Source: Coprinellus micaceus
Lineage: Eukaryota; Basidiomycota; Agaricomycetes; Agaricales; Psathyrellaceae
Assembly: GCA_951394405.1 (NCBI GenBank)
Contig: OX596339.1
Location: forward strand, 682,001 to 746,000
Direction: 5' to 3'
Length of the DNA: 64,000 bases
Position numbers and translations under genes: made by a program. The notes under the pieces are model-generated. The model made no database searches, had not been told where the DNA came from, and saw only the letters and a program-made list of their open reading frames with translations. This document shows, one piece after another, positions 42,441 to 52,965 of this stretch; the stretch's first letter is position 1, and each line of letters opens with the position of its first letter.

Positions 42441-45400
42441 ATGACATCCAAATCCCATACTGTGCGCCATGGAAACCGAAACCCACTTCTCACTGTGTTC
42501 AGTAAGCTTCGAAAAGCGCCCAGATCGGACGGAGATGCTTCGACTTCGACACGAGCATGCTCTTTAACTCGGCAGGGGTCAGACCGCCCAGTCAATGAGC
42601 GACCCACTACCCCTGGGGAGGAATCAAGAGTGGTACAGCACCTTCCGTCGACTCTGCCATCCGGGGTAACCTCTATTCAAATCGAAGACCGTTCGAAGCA
42701 CCACTACAGCGATACATGTGCGTTCTAGTGAATCCCTCGCCAACCCAGAGGATCTGACCCCTTCTCGCAAAGATAACATCACCCAGAATGTACACGGGAC
42801 TGCGAACTTCGTTGGCAGTGTGGCAAGTGCGACATTTGGGACAGACTCTGGTATGCTTGAAGAATGAACGAGGTGGCATGGGAAGAATGATCTCGCTAAC
42901 ACGAACCACTACAGTGACCAGGATCGGCTGGGCATCCTTGTCTCCGGGAGATGGTGGGTTGTACAGCATAGCTTGTGGAGTGTATCTAAAGCTCAAGCGT
43001 CCTCATAAGCGATGCTATTGCTATGGGACACCCTCCCTAAACAGCGCAACATCGGTGGGGAAGCGAACGAGTATTTGGAGGGAAGTCGTGAGGATACCGT
43101 TGAAGATGTCCTAGGGTGGTTCAACGATCTCAAATCGGAGCTCGGTCTATTAATCCAGGGAGCCGCAGGGCTGGGGAAGTCCACTCTCGCCCGCCACCTC
43201 GCCTATCGGCTTCACGGAATCGGTCGATTGGCTGCTTCCGTGTCTCTTAACGCCCTGCCTAGCGACGCCCGCAGTCCAGAGAGCGTTGTAAGGATGGTAT
43301 CACGGGAGATTGGGAGGACACACCCCGAAGCCATCCCTGCCATCCTCGAGGCCATCAAGTCATGCCAAGCAGCGCCGTTAGTCAACCAGATTGAGATGTT
43401 TCTCGTAGGACCAATACGCACTCTAGGACTTCCTCATCCCCTCGCCGTAGTATTCAATGCCATCGACGAATACGAATCCCACGCAGCCCTCGTCAAGGCA
43501 CTTTCATCCCTTCCCCCCTCCTCCTCCCCGATCAAATTCATTCTTCTTGGCCGCTCGGATCCTAGGGATCGGATGTTTAAAGATGTTTCGATTCGCCTCT
43601 ATCCTCTCCAGCCCGTATCAATAACAGTGATGGAGCAGTTCCTAATCAAACAATTCGAGCATGTACACTGGGAGCACAGGAGATCCCCCGCCCCATGGCG
43701 TATCACAAAACTCGCAGAGCTCGCAAACGGGCTGTTCATTTGGGCGACGGTCATGTGCTCCCTCCTACGAAAGAGGTTGAGCCGCTTCTCCCCCGACCAA
43801 ATCCTCGATTCTATCCTCGAAGCACGGCGAAGTCTGGGAGATGGCGAGCAATTGGCGACCCTGTACCATCACACGATCATATTGCTTTTCCCGGATGCCG
43901 AAGACCAGGACCTCTTTCGGGAATATCTGACTGCCACAATTGCTCTGCAGGAACCTCTTCCGACTGACGAGTTCTCGAGCTTCACCAACCTACCCCTTCG
44001 AGCGATCCAAAGCATCCTTACCGAGCTGAAGGCCTTACAGATTAGACAACTTGGAGAGGGTGATATGGTTTATCCGGCGGGGAGGATTTTCCACCTCTCT
44101 CTTTTGGAATACTTTCACAGCACATCAGCACCACCACACATCGCATTCCCCGTTTCGGTGTTCAACTCCCATTCCAAACTCGCTGAATACTGCCTGATGG
44201 AGCTTCCCCTGTTCCTCCCCAGCCCTCATCCTCTCAGGTACCTCGACCTCTCACCTCGACAACGGTATGCCGTTATCTACCTCATGACGCACCTCCACCA
44301 TGGGACACCGTCAGTTCAGCCAGGTTCCACTGAAGAATGGGAATGCTCGTTGCACTGCACACTCCTGCTACAAACCAGCCCCGAGTTACTGCGGCAGTGG
44401 GCGTATTCATTCGTTGATTTGGTGGAGGCTACACCAGCGACGGAAGAGCGCACTGAAGGCGCTGCCAGCAAGGACACTGGAAGTGAGCTTGAGCATCTCG
44501 ATGGTACGGAAAGTAGTGAATACCACGGAGGGAGCGTTGGCGAGCAGGGCACTGGAAGTGAGGGCGAGGATAATGAGAACTCCGGGGAGGGGAGCGTCGA
44601 CATCGTCGACACTGACAACCAAGATTCCTATGAAGAGGGTTGGGATCATGGCACCTGGGTATCACAGCTGCTGAAACACGTGGCGTGGACGTTAGTTGAA
44701 GGGCATGCGCCTCGAATGTCATTCCAAACATGTTTGGAGGTAGCCGTCCGCCTTCGACCCAACGATATGGAACTTTGGTATGACCTAGGTCTGGCCTACT
44801 GGGACGTGGCAGCAAGGACCTGGTCTGTCGATGCATGTGATCGTGCCGTCAAGGCTTTCCAAAATGCATTATGCGGTGCGGATGAACCCAGAGCACGCGA
44901 TCCAGGACGTTTCTTCCACGGTTTGGCGACTGCACTCGACACCCGCTTTAACCTGGTTGGGAAGACTGAAGATCTGAATCGAGCAATAGCACTACATCGA
45001 GATTCTCTTGCGATGTGTCCCCCAGGCCGTGCTGAGCGCATCACAGCCCTGAATAACCTGGCCTCGTCCCTCGCCACCTACTTAAGGCATATAGGCACTT
45101 TTGGAGGTGGCATTGACGAAGCGATTAGCCTGCAACAAGAGGCCCTAGATCTGCTGCCACAGGGTCACAAGGATACCGGAATGTATCTGCGCAATCTCGC
45201 AATCCACTTCAGATCTCGCTATCAAATGACAGCGTCTGCAGCCGATTTGGAAGAGGCCATCCGACTGGGGCAAAATTCGTTGGCGCTCTGCCCCCCGGGC
45301 CATGTGGATCGTGCATGGGCTCTCAACAGACTCGTGTGGGATCTTACATTGCAGCACGAAGCCATTGGTGGAAGCGAATACCTTGAAGAAGCTATCCGCC

Positions 45401-45765
45401 TTGTCAGAGGATCGCTTTCCCTTCTTCCGGCGGGCCATCCAGACCACTATGAGGCCATGAATGCGTTAGCGATGGCCCTTCGCTTCAACCAAGAACACCT
45501 TGATGAGTCTCTTGAGTTGATTCGAGAATCTCTTTCACTGACCCCGACCACCTCTCCGCGCCGTTGGGGGATATTGATGGAGCTTGCCACCATCCTCCTG
45601 TGCCACCACAAACGATCTGGTGAACTCGAAGCACTCGAAGAAGCTATCTCGGTGTGCGAAGAGGCCCTTGCCCTATGTCTACCAAACCACTTCCGGCGTC
45701 CTAAACTCCTAGCCCTTCAGGCCAAGTTGGCTGCAGCCCGACGTTCGTCTTCATCCTATTCATGA
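42441..45765 (+). CDS. NACHT-TPR NLR-like protein, copy B
   Basis: Four exons: 42441-42717, 42773-42850, 42915-42953 and 43010-45765, giving 1049 aa, the same length as copy A although exons 1, 2 and 4 differ slightly in size. The N-terminal region includes the conserved stretch HGTxNFVGSVASATFGT encoded across exon 2. The NTPase has Walker A GAAGLGKST and Walker B LAVVFNAIDEYE; the first Walker B Asp of copy A (IFDAVDE) is Asn here (VFNAIDE), though the DE pair is kept. It keeps LLGRSDPRDR. The acidic linker (SEGEDNENSGEGS) and the five to six TPR-like units (AIxLGQNSLALCPPGH) match copy A. Likely a STAND-type receptor ATPase of the fungal NLR class. Copies A and B point the same way, 37 kb apart. 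Confidence 0.85.
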
Positions 45766-46956
45766 TCTTCTATGCTCCGAAATGTTATACCCCACGGACT
45801 ATGCTCTTCTAAGTTCCCATCTGTCTCTGTGCCACAAGCTACACATCCTTCCCTAGTTTATGTTATCCCAATCGCGCAGCCCCGCGACTACATGGCATCA
45901 TTATTTTCCCTCTTTCTACCTGTAGCTCCAGTCACCTCTCGTCATCGCAATTATTTTTCGATTCTCTGTACCTTAGATTCGCTTACCCTACATTAGAACC
46001 TACCCATACCCGGAGATCTGCGTTGGGTCAGAATTATTCAAGTTCTCGTTGTTCTTGTGATCCCATTGCTCTAGGTTGGGCTTATCGGAGCGCATGGCGC
46101 TCCAGTTCGATGTATGTACTAGTCAAGGTCTTCGTGGGTATCTGGACGGTTCAACCCACGCAAGTTGCCCGTCTTCAAGCGCGAGCGTGCATAGAACGTC
46201 CGGGGACGGCAACCTCAGTGCCAAGAAAATGGTGATATCAAGGTGCTTGAGAACGAAGACGGTCAAAGAGCCTGCGCCGAGAAATTGAACCCGATGGGGT
46301 AGTCGCCGCAGTCAGGGTTGAGCTCCAGGAGGTTTGTTTCCTTCAAATAAGCCTGCTGTCTTTCTCGGAATTCCTTTTGTGGCTCTAGAGCTGGGTAAGC
46401 AAGCTCTCGCATTCGGCGCTACTATCTCTTCCTGCCTCTGGAATTTGGCCGCTGTACCCTTCAAATTGCGGTGCCTTATAATCTCCGAGTAAGAAGCAAC
46501 GGCGAGGGTTGACTGAGTTGAGGATGACGGGGGTGAAGGAGAGGAGGGACGAGAGGGAACGCGTAGTGAACTCGACGTCGAGGAGTTTGCGTTCTATGGG
46601 TGTAACGGACTCGCATGTGCTTGGGGTTGGAGCTGGGCTGTCTGAAGGAGCCGGTGGAATGGTTGAGCACTTTGCTGAGACGACGAGGATCCGGGGGCGG
46701 GTACATCTGTGCGATTTCGACGAGCTTTGCTTGTCTCGTGAACATTTCGTGGGATCTCATCCCCTAGGTTCCAGACATGGGTTACTACCCAGCTGGACAC
46801 TAATTCGTTCCGTATCCTGTTGGAAGTGGTCAATCGACAGCCTAGACTTGATATTGGTGCAGTGCTATATGTGACTGTATCCCACATGGTGACGAGCCTG
46901 TGTATGGGGAATGTTTAAGGCCCCATAGTATCAACATCTGCACACTGTCTATCCAT

Positions 46957-47029
46957 AGGGTGGTAGCTCAGTGGTAGAGCGTCCAGTCTAGTCAACGGAT
47001 GGTCCCAGGTTCGATTCCTGGTCACTCCA
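46957..47029 (+). tRNA. tRNA-like sequence, probably a pseudogene
   Basis: A 73-nt match to tRNA layout. The D-arm/A box is TAGCTCAGTGG, the T-arm CCAGG-TTCGATT-CCTGG holds a perfect B box, and an A73 follows. The acceptor stem pairs at six of seven positions with two G-U wobbles and an A-C mismatch at the end. The anticodon arm pairs at only three of five positions around an 8-nt loop (TCTAGTCA), so no anticodon can be assigned. Either a decayed tRNA or a tRNA-derived element head. Confidence 0.6.
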
Positions 47030-48079
47030 ATACTTTAACATATCCCCCAAATTCCTGGTTGAGGTTAGGGCTTCGGGTGAGCGACGATTGTAGGTGGGAA
47101 GAAAATTGGTACAGGCCGTTTGGTACAGCAGGGTTCAGTGTCGATCGTAGAGCCTTCACTCTCGTTTCGTCGTCGAGCAAACGAAACATCCGTCGCGTTT
47201 AAGAACTGAGTAAACGTGGAACGACCCGTCGCCTGAGTAATCAAGGAATCCAAGCACGAGGGGAAGGCTGGGGATGGAGGCAGGATATGCATGGTTTGGA
47301 TAGGGTGTTCGTAGCGTGTTGCTGCTAGACGAAACTGGGGATGCGGGGATAAAGGTGAATGGCGGGGTTGAGGGCCCACGTCGGCTGCGCAGTCGAGGCG
47401 CTGAAGTCGACTCTAAGGTTCAATCCAAATAGAGACGAAAGCATCCTGTTGCCCAGCAGATATAGCATTGATGCCGGTCCAGTCGACAGCCGAAATGAAG
47501 TGTGGAAGGGATCGGAGTCAGGCTAGGGAGGGTATGTATGTTGGTGAAGCCTGACAAACAAGCACACGGTGCAGATATTGGTATCGAGATAACTTTCCAA
47601 GGCCAAAGATCAAAAGGAGGAGGGCATTTTTAGGGGGAGGGCGTGTAGAACGTCGTTAGGATAACGGTGTTTTGAGAACTAGAGAGCATTCACGACAAAA
47701 GGGTGCGATGGAGTAAACGAAAGGTCGTTAGCACTGATGGTCAGTCCTGAGGGGGAATCTAGCTGTGACTAGACCATTATTGGGCGAGCTAGCGAGGCTT
47801 GATTCGCGTTCTTGAGACGGTATTGGGAAAAAGGAGTTTTCGCCGGTGTTTCACCTCAGCCTCGGCAACCCCCGACTCGGCGATCAACAGCACTGCCGGT
47901 TGTTGCCCCTATCTCAGGGCTCTCCTTCCACCAACATGTCTCCCTCCTTGCATTCCTGTCCACCCCCTTTCCCTTTCCCTCTGCCTCGTCCATATCACCA
48001 AGAAGGTCGCCAATAATGATACATCGGACGGGATAATGGGCCTCCCCGCGCACTCAAGGCACCTGAACTCAAGAAACTG

Positions 48080-48190
48080 GAGCACAAACATCTTAGTCAC
48101 TATGGAACGACCCCCTTAAGGCCCCATTGGAACACTAAATTAATAGGCCTTCAAGGGGGTCGTTCCATAGTGACTGAGATGAGCACAAAC
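48080..48190. repeat. 10-bp target-site duplication flanking the MITE
   Basis: GAGCACAAAC at 48080-48089 and again at 48181-48190, perfect and abutting the hairpin ends on both sides. Confidence 0.85.
48090..48180. mobile_element. 91-bp foldback MITE, MULE-like
   Basis: Nearly the whole element is a hairpin: the left arm starts ATCTTAGTCACTATGGAACG, and the right arm read in reverse complement starts ATCTCAGTCACTATGGAACG and continues with CCCCCTT. Arms are ~34 nt with one substitution and one 1-nt indel; the AT-rich loop is ~22 nt. It is flanked exactly by GAGCACAAAC on both sides (48080-48089 and 48181-48190). A 10-bp target duplication fits Mutator-like (8-11 bp) mobilisation. Confidence 0.85.
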
Positions 48191-48759
48191 GGATCGCTCA
48201 GGCGATTGCGAGTCCCGGGAGGAGGGTCATGCTCAGAGCTATAGTGTGTACGCGCTTTCCCTCTCCCCCTTTACGCATTTCCTCATCGATTACTACTCTT
48301 CAGTCTCCTCATTTCTCGGTCTGCGATCCCGCGTCACCGACACTGAACAATTGTCGGTTCTAGGGTATCGACTCCCTATTGGGCTTTGGGATGGCCACAA
48401 ATCAAGCACCCTACAGCCCAGAAAGCTGTCAGGGCCGGCCTTCATTATGTTTAGGCGCCCACCCGTGGGCTTTTAGCTTGGCTCAGTGGCTCCCCCTCCG
48501 ACGTTTTGCCCCAGGCGACTTACAAGTTGCAGTTGACCTGGTCTTCCCTTCATACCACCCTCACCACACCATCGAGGACATCCTCAGCCAGCAGCGCTGC
48601 ATTTTGATCTAGTTCTCAGCGCCTTTGGGACGGCGATGCCCTCGTCAATTCCACACGAAAACCTGACACATCCGACCTGGCACCAAGAATGAGCCTGGAC
48701 GATGGACCTCTACACGCATCCACGACGCCATGCAACCAGATCCTTCAGTCTCGAGGGAC

Positions 48760-49142
48760 TGTTGGAAGACAATGCTCATGTCAACTCTATCTCTACAAAG
48801 AATACCTCTATTTCGAACATTTTACTTATCTTCTATTGTTCTACAGAGAACAACAACCACCTTGTATTATTCCTATTATACTCGCACTTATTGTTCTCTT
48901 ATCTCCACCTTATCTCCATTCACTGCTATTGTTCTCTACTTATGGAACGTCTATTGTTCTTTCTTATTGTTCCGCATATAGGTTATCTATTGTTCTCCAC
49001 AGTATATAGTCCACACTGTAAGTGGGTGAGTCCCCATCGAACTCTCCCCACTTACAGGTGCGTACCTTGTATACTCTACTTACTTTCAATCTAACATCGA
49101 ACTCTCCCCACTTACAGTGGGTCATACTTGCATCGTTCTACA
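48760..49142 (+). repeat. 5' LTR of Ty1/copia element
   Basis: Begins TGTTGGAAG (typical copia-type start) and ends TTCTACA just before the primer-binding site, 383 bp. It contains at least six TATTGTTCT-type repeats between about 48833 and 48995 and a 23-bp direct repeat (CATCGAACTCTCCCCACTTA plus CAG) at 49035-49057 and 49095-49117. No second copy (3' LTR) was seen in the window, so the left border is inferred from the motif rather than from comparison. Confidence 0.7.
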
Positions 49143-49143
49143 A

Positions 49144-49154
49144 GTTATGAGCCC
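49144..49154 (+). other. Primer-binding site for half-tRNA iMet
   Basis: GTTATGAGCCC, one base after the LTR end, is complementary to GGGCTCATAAC of the initiator tRNA-Met anticodon arm. This is the internal priming site used by copia-type elements. Confidence 0.75.
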
Positions 49155-49716
49155 CGGGCTCCTCTGATCACGCCATCCGTTATCAGACACCGCGGTAACC
49201 GCTCCACTGCCCCTCGATCGCCCATAGCCTACGGCCTCTTCTCATGTGATATCTCCACCTGAAGCCTATCTCCCTTCACATTTTCACTATCTTCACTTTC
49301 GCTATTTACATTTCACTACCCCTCCTGATACTCAGGAGTACATATCAACTTCCATTACCACCTTCTACCCCGCGGCAAGCGTTCCCACTACGGGAAAGAA
49401 GCTATCAGGAAGTCCACAGACGCTTACCGTCTGCGGAATTAGAGTAGTGATCCTTCTTTGAGAGGCCTGATTCGGTTGGACTGGGGAAACGACGCAACGG
49501 TAGCGCTCCCTCCATCCAAACGCTTTCAGTAACCGGTACTCAAAGTGACAGCGGGGTTCCCTCTGCGGATCTTAGTGTAAAACTTCAACTCCTTTTTAGG
49601 ATATCTACGTATTGGTCCGTTTTACCTACAAAATCACGGGCACTTTACCTATCACCTATCTCTTATCGTTTCGTACCTATCATTTTATCCTCTCCCATTC
49701 TTTATCACCTACCATC

Positions 49717-52700
49717 ATGGACTCTACCACTACGTCCTCGCCCATCATGCTCACGGCCTACACTGTGCAACAGTGGAAGTTCACTGTCGAGAACAAGGCC
49801 TTCGACCTCAACGCCTACGGCATCCTCACTGGGGAAGAGAAAAAACCTGGGAGCAATGCCGACGACAAGGTCAAGTCCGACTATGCCAGTCGCCGCTCCA
49901 AGCTCATCGGCTACGTCCGGTCTACTCTCGACCACTCCCAACTCGAGACTGTCCTCTCTGGCATCCAAGTCACCGACATCGCTGCTATCTGGGAGAAGCT
50001 CTTGGAAACCTACCAGCCCAAGACTTCTGGCTCTCGCATCAGTGTCCTTCAGGAGATGATGGCACTTCGAATGAGGTCCTCAGGTTTCGAGAAGGAGACC
50101 TACTCCGACTTCGGATCGCGTTGCATGGCACACGCCTCACGTCTCACTGCGCTCCTCCCGCAAGGAGCAGAATACCTTCCAGAGACAACACAGACCGTCA
50201 CCATCTCCTCCCAAACGACATCGGACGGAGCAACAACGACGATTCAATCCACCAGTCGGGGAGCACATGAACTCCTTACGCCCTCTGCTTTCGAGGAAGG
50301 ATACACGGCTGCTCATCTCGCGCGCGATCTTGCAATCAGCATGATCCCCATTGGTCTTGGCAAGGATGACACCATCCTCCGCAATACGCTCAACCACATC
50401 TCCACTGGGGATGACAATCCCCTTGAAGTCCTCGATCACCTTCGCAAGGCCGACTCCCTCGCTCGCAACACTCAGCTTGCTGAGGGGACGTCCGCCGCTC
50501 TTCAGGTAGCCACAGCTGCCCCGAAGAAGAAGGCGAAGTACAGGTGCAAGGTCCACGGTTGGCAGAACACGCATGAGGACAAGGACTGCCGCGTCCAGAA
50601 CTCCCAGAAGGCCAAGATCGCGGAGACACCTACCACAGCAGCGACTGCTGAGGAGAGCGTCATGATGGCCAGTGTTGCCCACATCGCAAGTCCCCTTATC
50701 CGTCGAGCTCGTAACAACCCCACTAATACTTCCTGGAACCCAGACTCAGGTGCAACCTCACATATGACACCCAATCGCAAGTGGATCCGTAACATGGTTG
50801 CGGTGAAAATTGCTGTGTCTCTCGCCAACAACGAGATCGTCTGGGCTACAGGAAAGGGGGAAGTACGTTTCACGCCTTGTATATATGGAAAGGTTGGCCA
50901 AACTGTGATATTCAACGATGTACTATATGTTCCCGCACTTCGCAATAACCTATTCTCGATCCTCTCCGTTGTTAAGAAGAGCAAAATGCGCGTCGTAATT
51001 GAAGGAGACTCGCTTGACTTCTTCAAGAATGGCGAGCTACTCCTAACAGCTACCATCGACGGAACTGTTGGCTCTCTCAATGGGACAACGCTCGAAAACA
51101 CGGAAACGGAGGCAGCCTACATCTCCAAGATCGAGAAGGAACTATTACATCAGAGGTTAGGACACATTGGGAAGGATCGTCTGGAGACGCTTATGCGCCA
51201 AGACTTGGCCACTGGCATCCTGGTAAAAGAGGGCACGGAACTCAATGACACCTGCGAACACTGCATTGCAGGGAAGCAACATCGGGATCCATTCCCAAAA
51301 CTATCAGCGAATCGCTCAACAGAGCTCCTTGGACGGATTCACTCGGACCTCCATGGACCCCTCGCTGTACAGACACCAATTGGCTATCGATACTGGATCA
51401 CATTCATTGATGACCACTCACGGTTCAAGGAGGTCGCCCTCCTGAAACACAAGAGTGACGCATTCCAAGCCTTCAAAGACTTTGTTGCCAAGAGTGAGCG
51501 AAAGCTCGGCACAAAGGTCAAGGAACTTCGTGATGACAAAGGAGGGGAATACATGGGGAACGACTTCATTCAATGGTGCAAGGGACTTGGTATCGCACGG
51601 CAACACACAGTTAAAGCCACACCTCAACAGAACGGTGTCAGCGAACGACTCAATCGCACGCTAACTGAAGGGGTCATTGCCATGCTCAACCAAGCACGCC
51701 TTCCCATGATGTTCTGGGGTGCAGCTGTACTCTATTACACAGACATCCTGAATGCGACCCCATCCTCTACATTATCGAATACTACCTCCTATGAAGTCTG
51801 GCATAAAGCAAAGCCCGATCTGTCCATGCACCGAGTATTTGGCTGCCGCGTATACGTCCATGTATTGCGCAAGGACCGCAAGAACCTCCAGTCACACACG
51901 GAGCCTTGTGTCTTTATCGGCTTTGAACCAGGCTACAAAGGCTGGAAATGCTACAATCCAGTGACGAAGAAGATCACCATATCCCGGGATGTTATCTTCG
52001 CTGAAAGCACCTTCCCTGGTCTCTCGACCGTAGGGAACGAACAGGCATACACGCCTATAGGCATTAGGGACATCTGGCCAGACGCCGATCTTGAACCGGA
52101 GAATCCACCTCTTGCACCACCTCATGCTCCCATCGCGCCACCACCGCCTCCCCATGACCATCCAGATGATGGATCAGACGAGAGCGACAATGATGACGAT
52201 GGAGACCAAACAGCACCTCGGACTCCCGAGCGACCTCCTAAAACTGAGCCTAAGACGCCAGCCACACAGCAACCGTCTGTCCATCCGTCAATTCCACCTA
52301 CTCCTACAAAACGGGATCCCTCATCTACTCCCTCAACAAAACAGCTGCTACCAATACCTGCCTTGTTCCCAGGGCTCCCTGCACCAGCTGAGGATGGACC
52401 CATGTTCCCAGAACTACCTCCTCCAGCACCAGTCGCACCTCCAGCACCTGCCCAGAAACGCACCCGGCCACCTCCCCCTCCCCCTCGCGAATCAATCCCT
52501 CGCAAGGCGAAAGTTCCGAAAGCTCCACCGCTAGTAGCACAAAGCTCCCGGCCCGTACGGAAAACGGCAACGACCGTCAAGGACTACCAGCTCGCGAGTG
52601 GAAAAGGGAGACGCGGTACAATTCCAGTGGCCAGGCGTGAAGGGGGTGAACAGGTAGCAGATCGAGGGGGTGCACAGAGAAACAATCAGCTACCCGAAAC

Positions 52701-52965
52701 AGAGGATGAGGATGAGGATGAAGACGACGATGAAGACGATGAACCTGTACAACCCATTGCAGCTGAGGACTTTGACCTTGACGACGAACCTGTAGACATG
52801 GAAGATGCACTACGTGCCACCAGTATACTTGATTCTCTCATCAGTCTATACCACGTCCCCCTGGAAGAGACCCTGACTCTCAACCAAGGCATACATCAGG
52901 AAAAAGTAGGGATGCTGGTTTATCCGGGCAGTTTTGATCATCTCCTTCTGCAAAGCAGCCATTGA
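49717..52965 (+). CDS. Ty1/copia Gag-PR-IN polyprotein, lacking RT/RNase H
   Basis: 1082 aa from MDSTTTSSP; an upstream in-frame Met at 49612 lies in the leader. The gag part (UBN2-like) is residues 1-~300, with a CxxH...HxxxxC knuckle-like motif (CKVHGWQNTHEDKDC). The aspartic protease has DSGATSHM at D343. Integrase: GAG-pre-integrase HHCC (HQRLGHIG, CEHCIAGK), then the catalytic triad D544, D607, E643, with the typical 35-residue D-E spacing, and the VFGCRVYV / VFIGFEPGYKGWKCY block. A long Pro-rich and then acidic tail follows. The frame ends where reverse transcriptase should begin, after about residue 1055 with unrelated residues, so the element is truncated and cannot move on its own. 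Confidence 0.92.
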   Translation: MDSTTTSSPIMLTAYTVQQWKFTVENKAFDLNAYGILTGEEKKPGSNADDKVKSDYASRRSKLIGYVRSTLDHSQLETVLSGIQVTDIAAIWEKLLETYQPKTSGSRISVLQEMMALRMRSSGFEKETYSDFGSRCMAHASRLTALLPQGAEYLPETTQTVTISSQTTSDGATTTIQSTSRGAHELLTPSAFEEGYTAAHLARDLAISMIPIGLGKDDTILRNTLNHISTGDDNPLEVLDHLRKADSLARNTQLAEGTSAALQVATAAPKKKAKYRCKVHGWQNTHEDKDCRVQNSQKAKIAETPTTAATAEESVMMASVAHIASPLIRRARNNPTNTSWNPDSGATSHMTPNRKWIRNMVAVKIAVSLANNEIVWATGKGEVRFTPCIYGKVGQTVIFNDVLYVPALRNNLFSILSVVKKSKMRVVIEGDSLDFFKNGELLLTATIDGTVGSLNGTTLENTETEAAYISKIEKELLHQRLGHIGKDRLETLMRQDLATGILVKEGTELNDTCEHCIAGKQHRDPFPKLSANRSTELLGRIHSDLHGPLAVQTPIGYRYWITFIDDHSRFKEVALLKHKSDAFQAFKDFVAKSERKLGTKVKELRDDKGGEYMGNDFIQWCKGLGIARQHTVKATPQQNGVSERLNRTLTEGVIAMLNQARLPMMFWGAAVLYYTDILNATPSSTLSNTTSYEVWHKAKPDLSMHRVFGCRVYVHVLRKDRKNLQSHTEPCVFIGFEPGYKGWKCYNPVTKKITISRDVIFAESTFPGLSTVGNEQAYTPIGIRDIWPDADLEPENPPLAPPHAPIAPPPPPHDHPDDGSDESDNDDDGDQTAPRTPERPPKTEPKTPATQQPSVHPSIPPTPTKRDPSSTPSTKQLLPIPALFPGLPAPAEDGPMFPELPPPAPVAPPAPAQKRTRPPPPPPRESIPRKAKVPKAPPLVAQSSRPVRKTATTVKDYQLASGKGRRGTIPVARREGGEQVADRGGAQRNNQLPETEDEDEDEDDDEDDEPVQPIAAEDFDLDDEPVDMEDALRATSILDSLISLYHVPLEETLTLNQGIHQEKVGMLVYPGSFDHLLLQSSH

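Larger units (their letters stand above)
45766..48759. other. Gene-poor 3-kb stretch with tRNA-like sequence and MITE
   Basis: Apart from the tRNA-like sequence (46957-47029), the MITE (48090-48180) and an old repeat remnant (47863-47930), only unsupported frames occur. One minus frame near 46760-46600 (LVEIAQMYPPPDPRRL) has protein-like character after a TAG acceptor, but no partner exon was found. Confidence 0.4.
48760..52965 (+). mobile_element. Truncated Ty1/copia retrotransposon
   Basis: 5' LTR, primer site and the gag-PR-IN frame are present; reverse transcriptase, RNase H, polypurine tract and 3' LTR are absent. The break lies around 52890-52965. The GGGAC before the LTR would be the left target copy, but its partner cannot be located. 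Confidence 0.8.

Noticed and set aside
49150..49226. Reverse-complement tRNA-like folding after the LTR
   Set aside because: A-box-like and stem-like pieces exist, but no B box and no consistent cloverleaf. The primer-site explanation covers the first bases better.
50502..51101. 199-codon minus-strand frame
   Set aside because: Antisense to the copia protease/integrase part; shadow frame.
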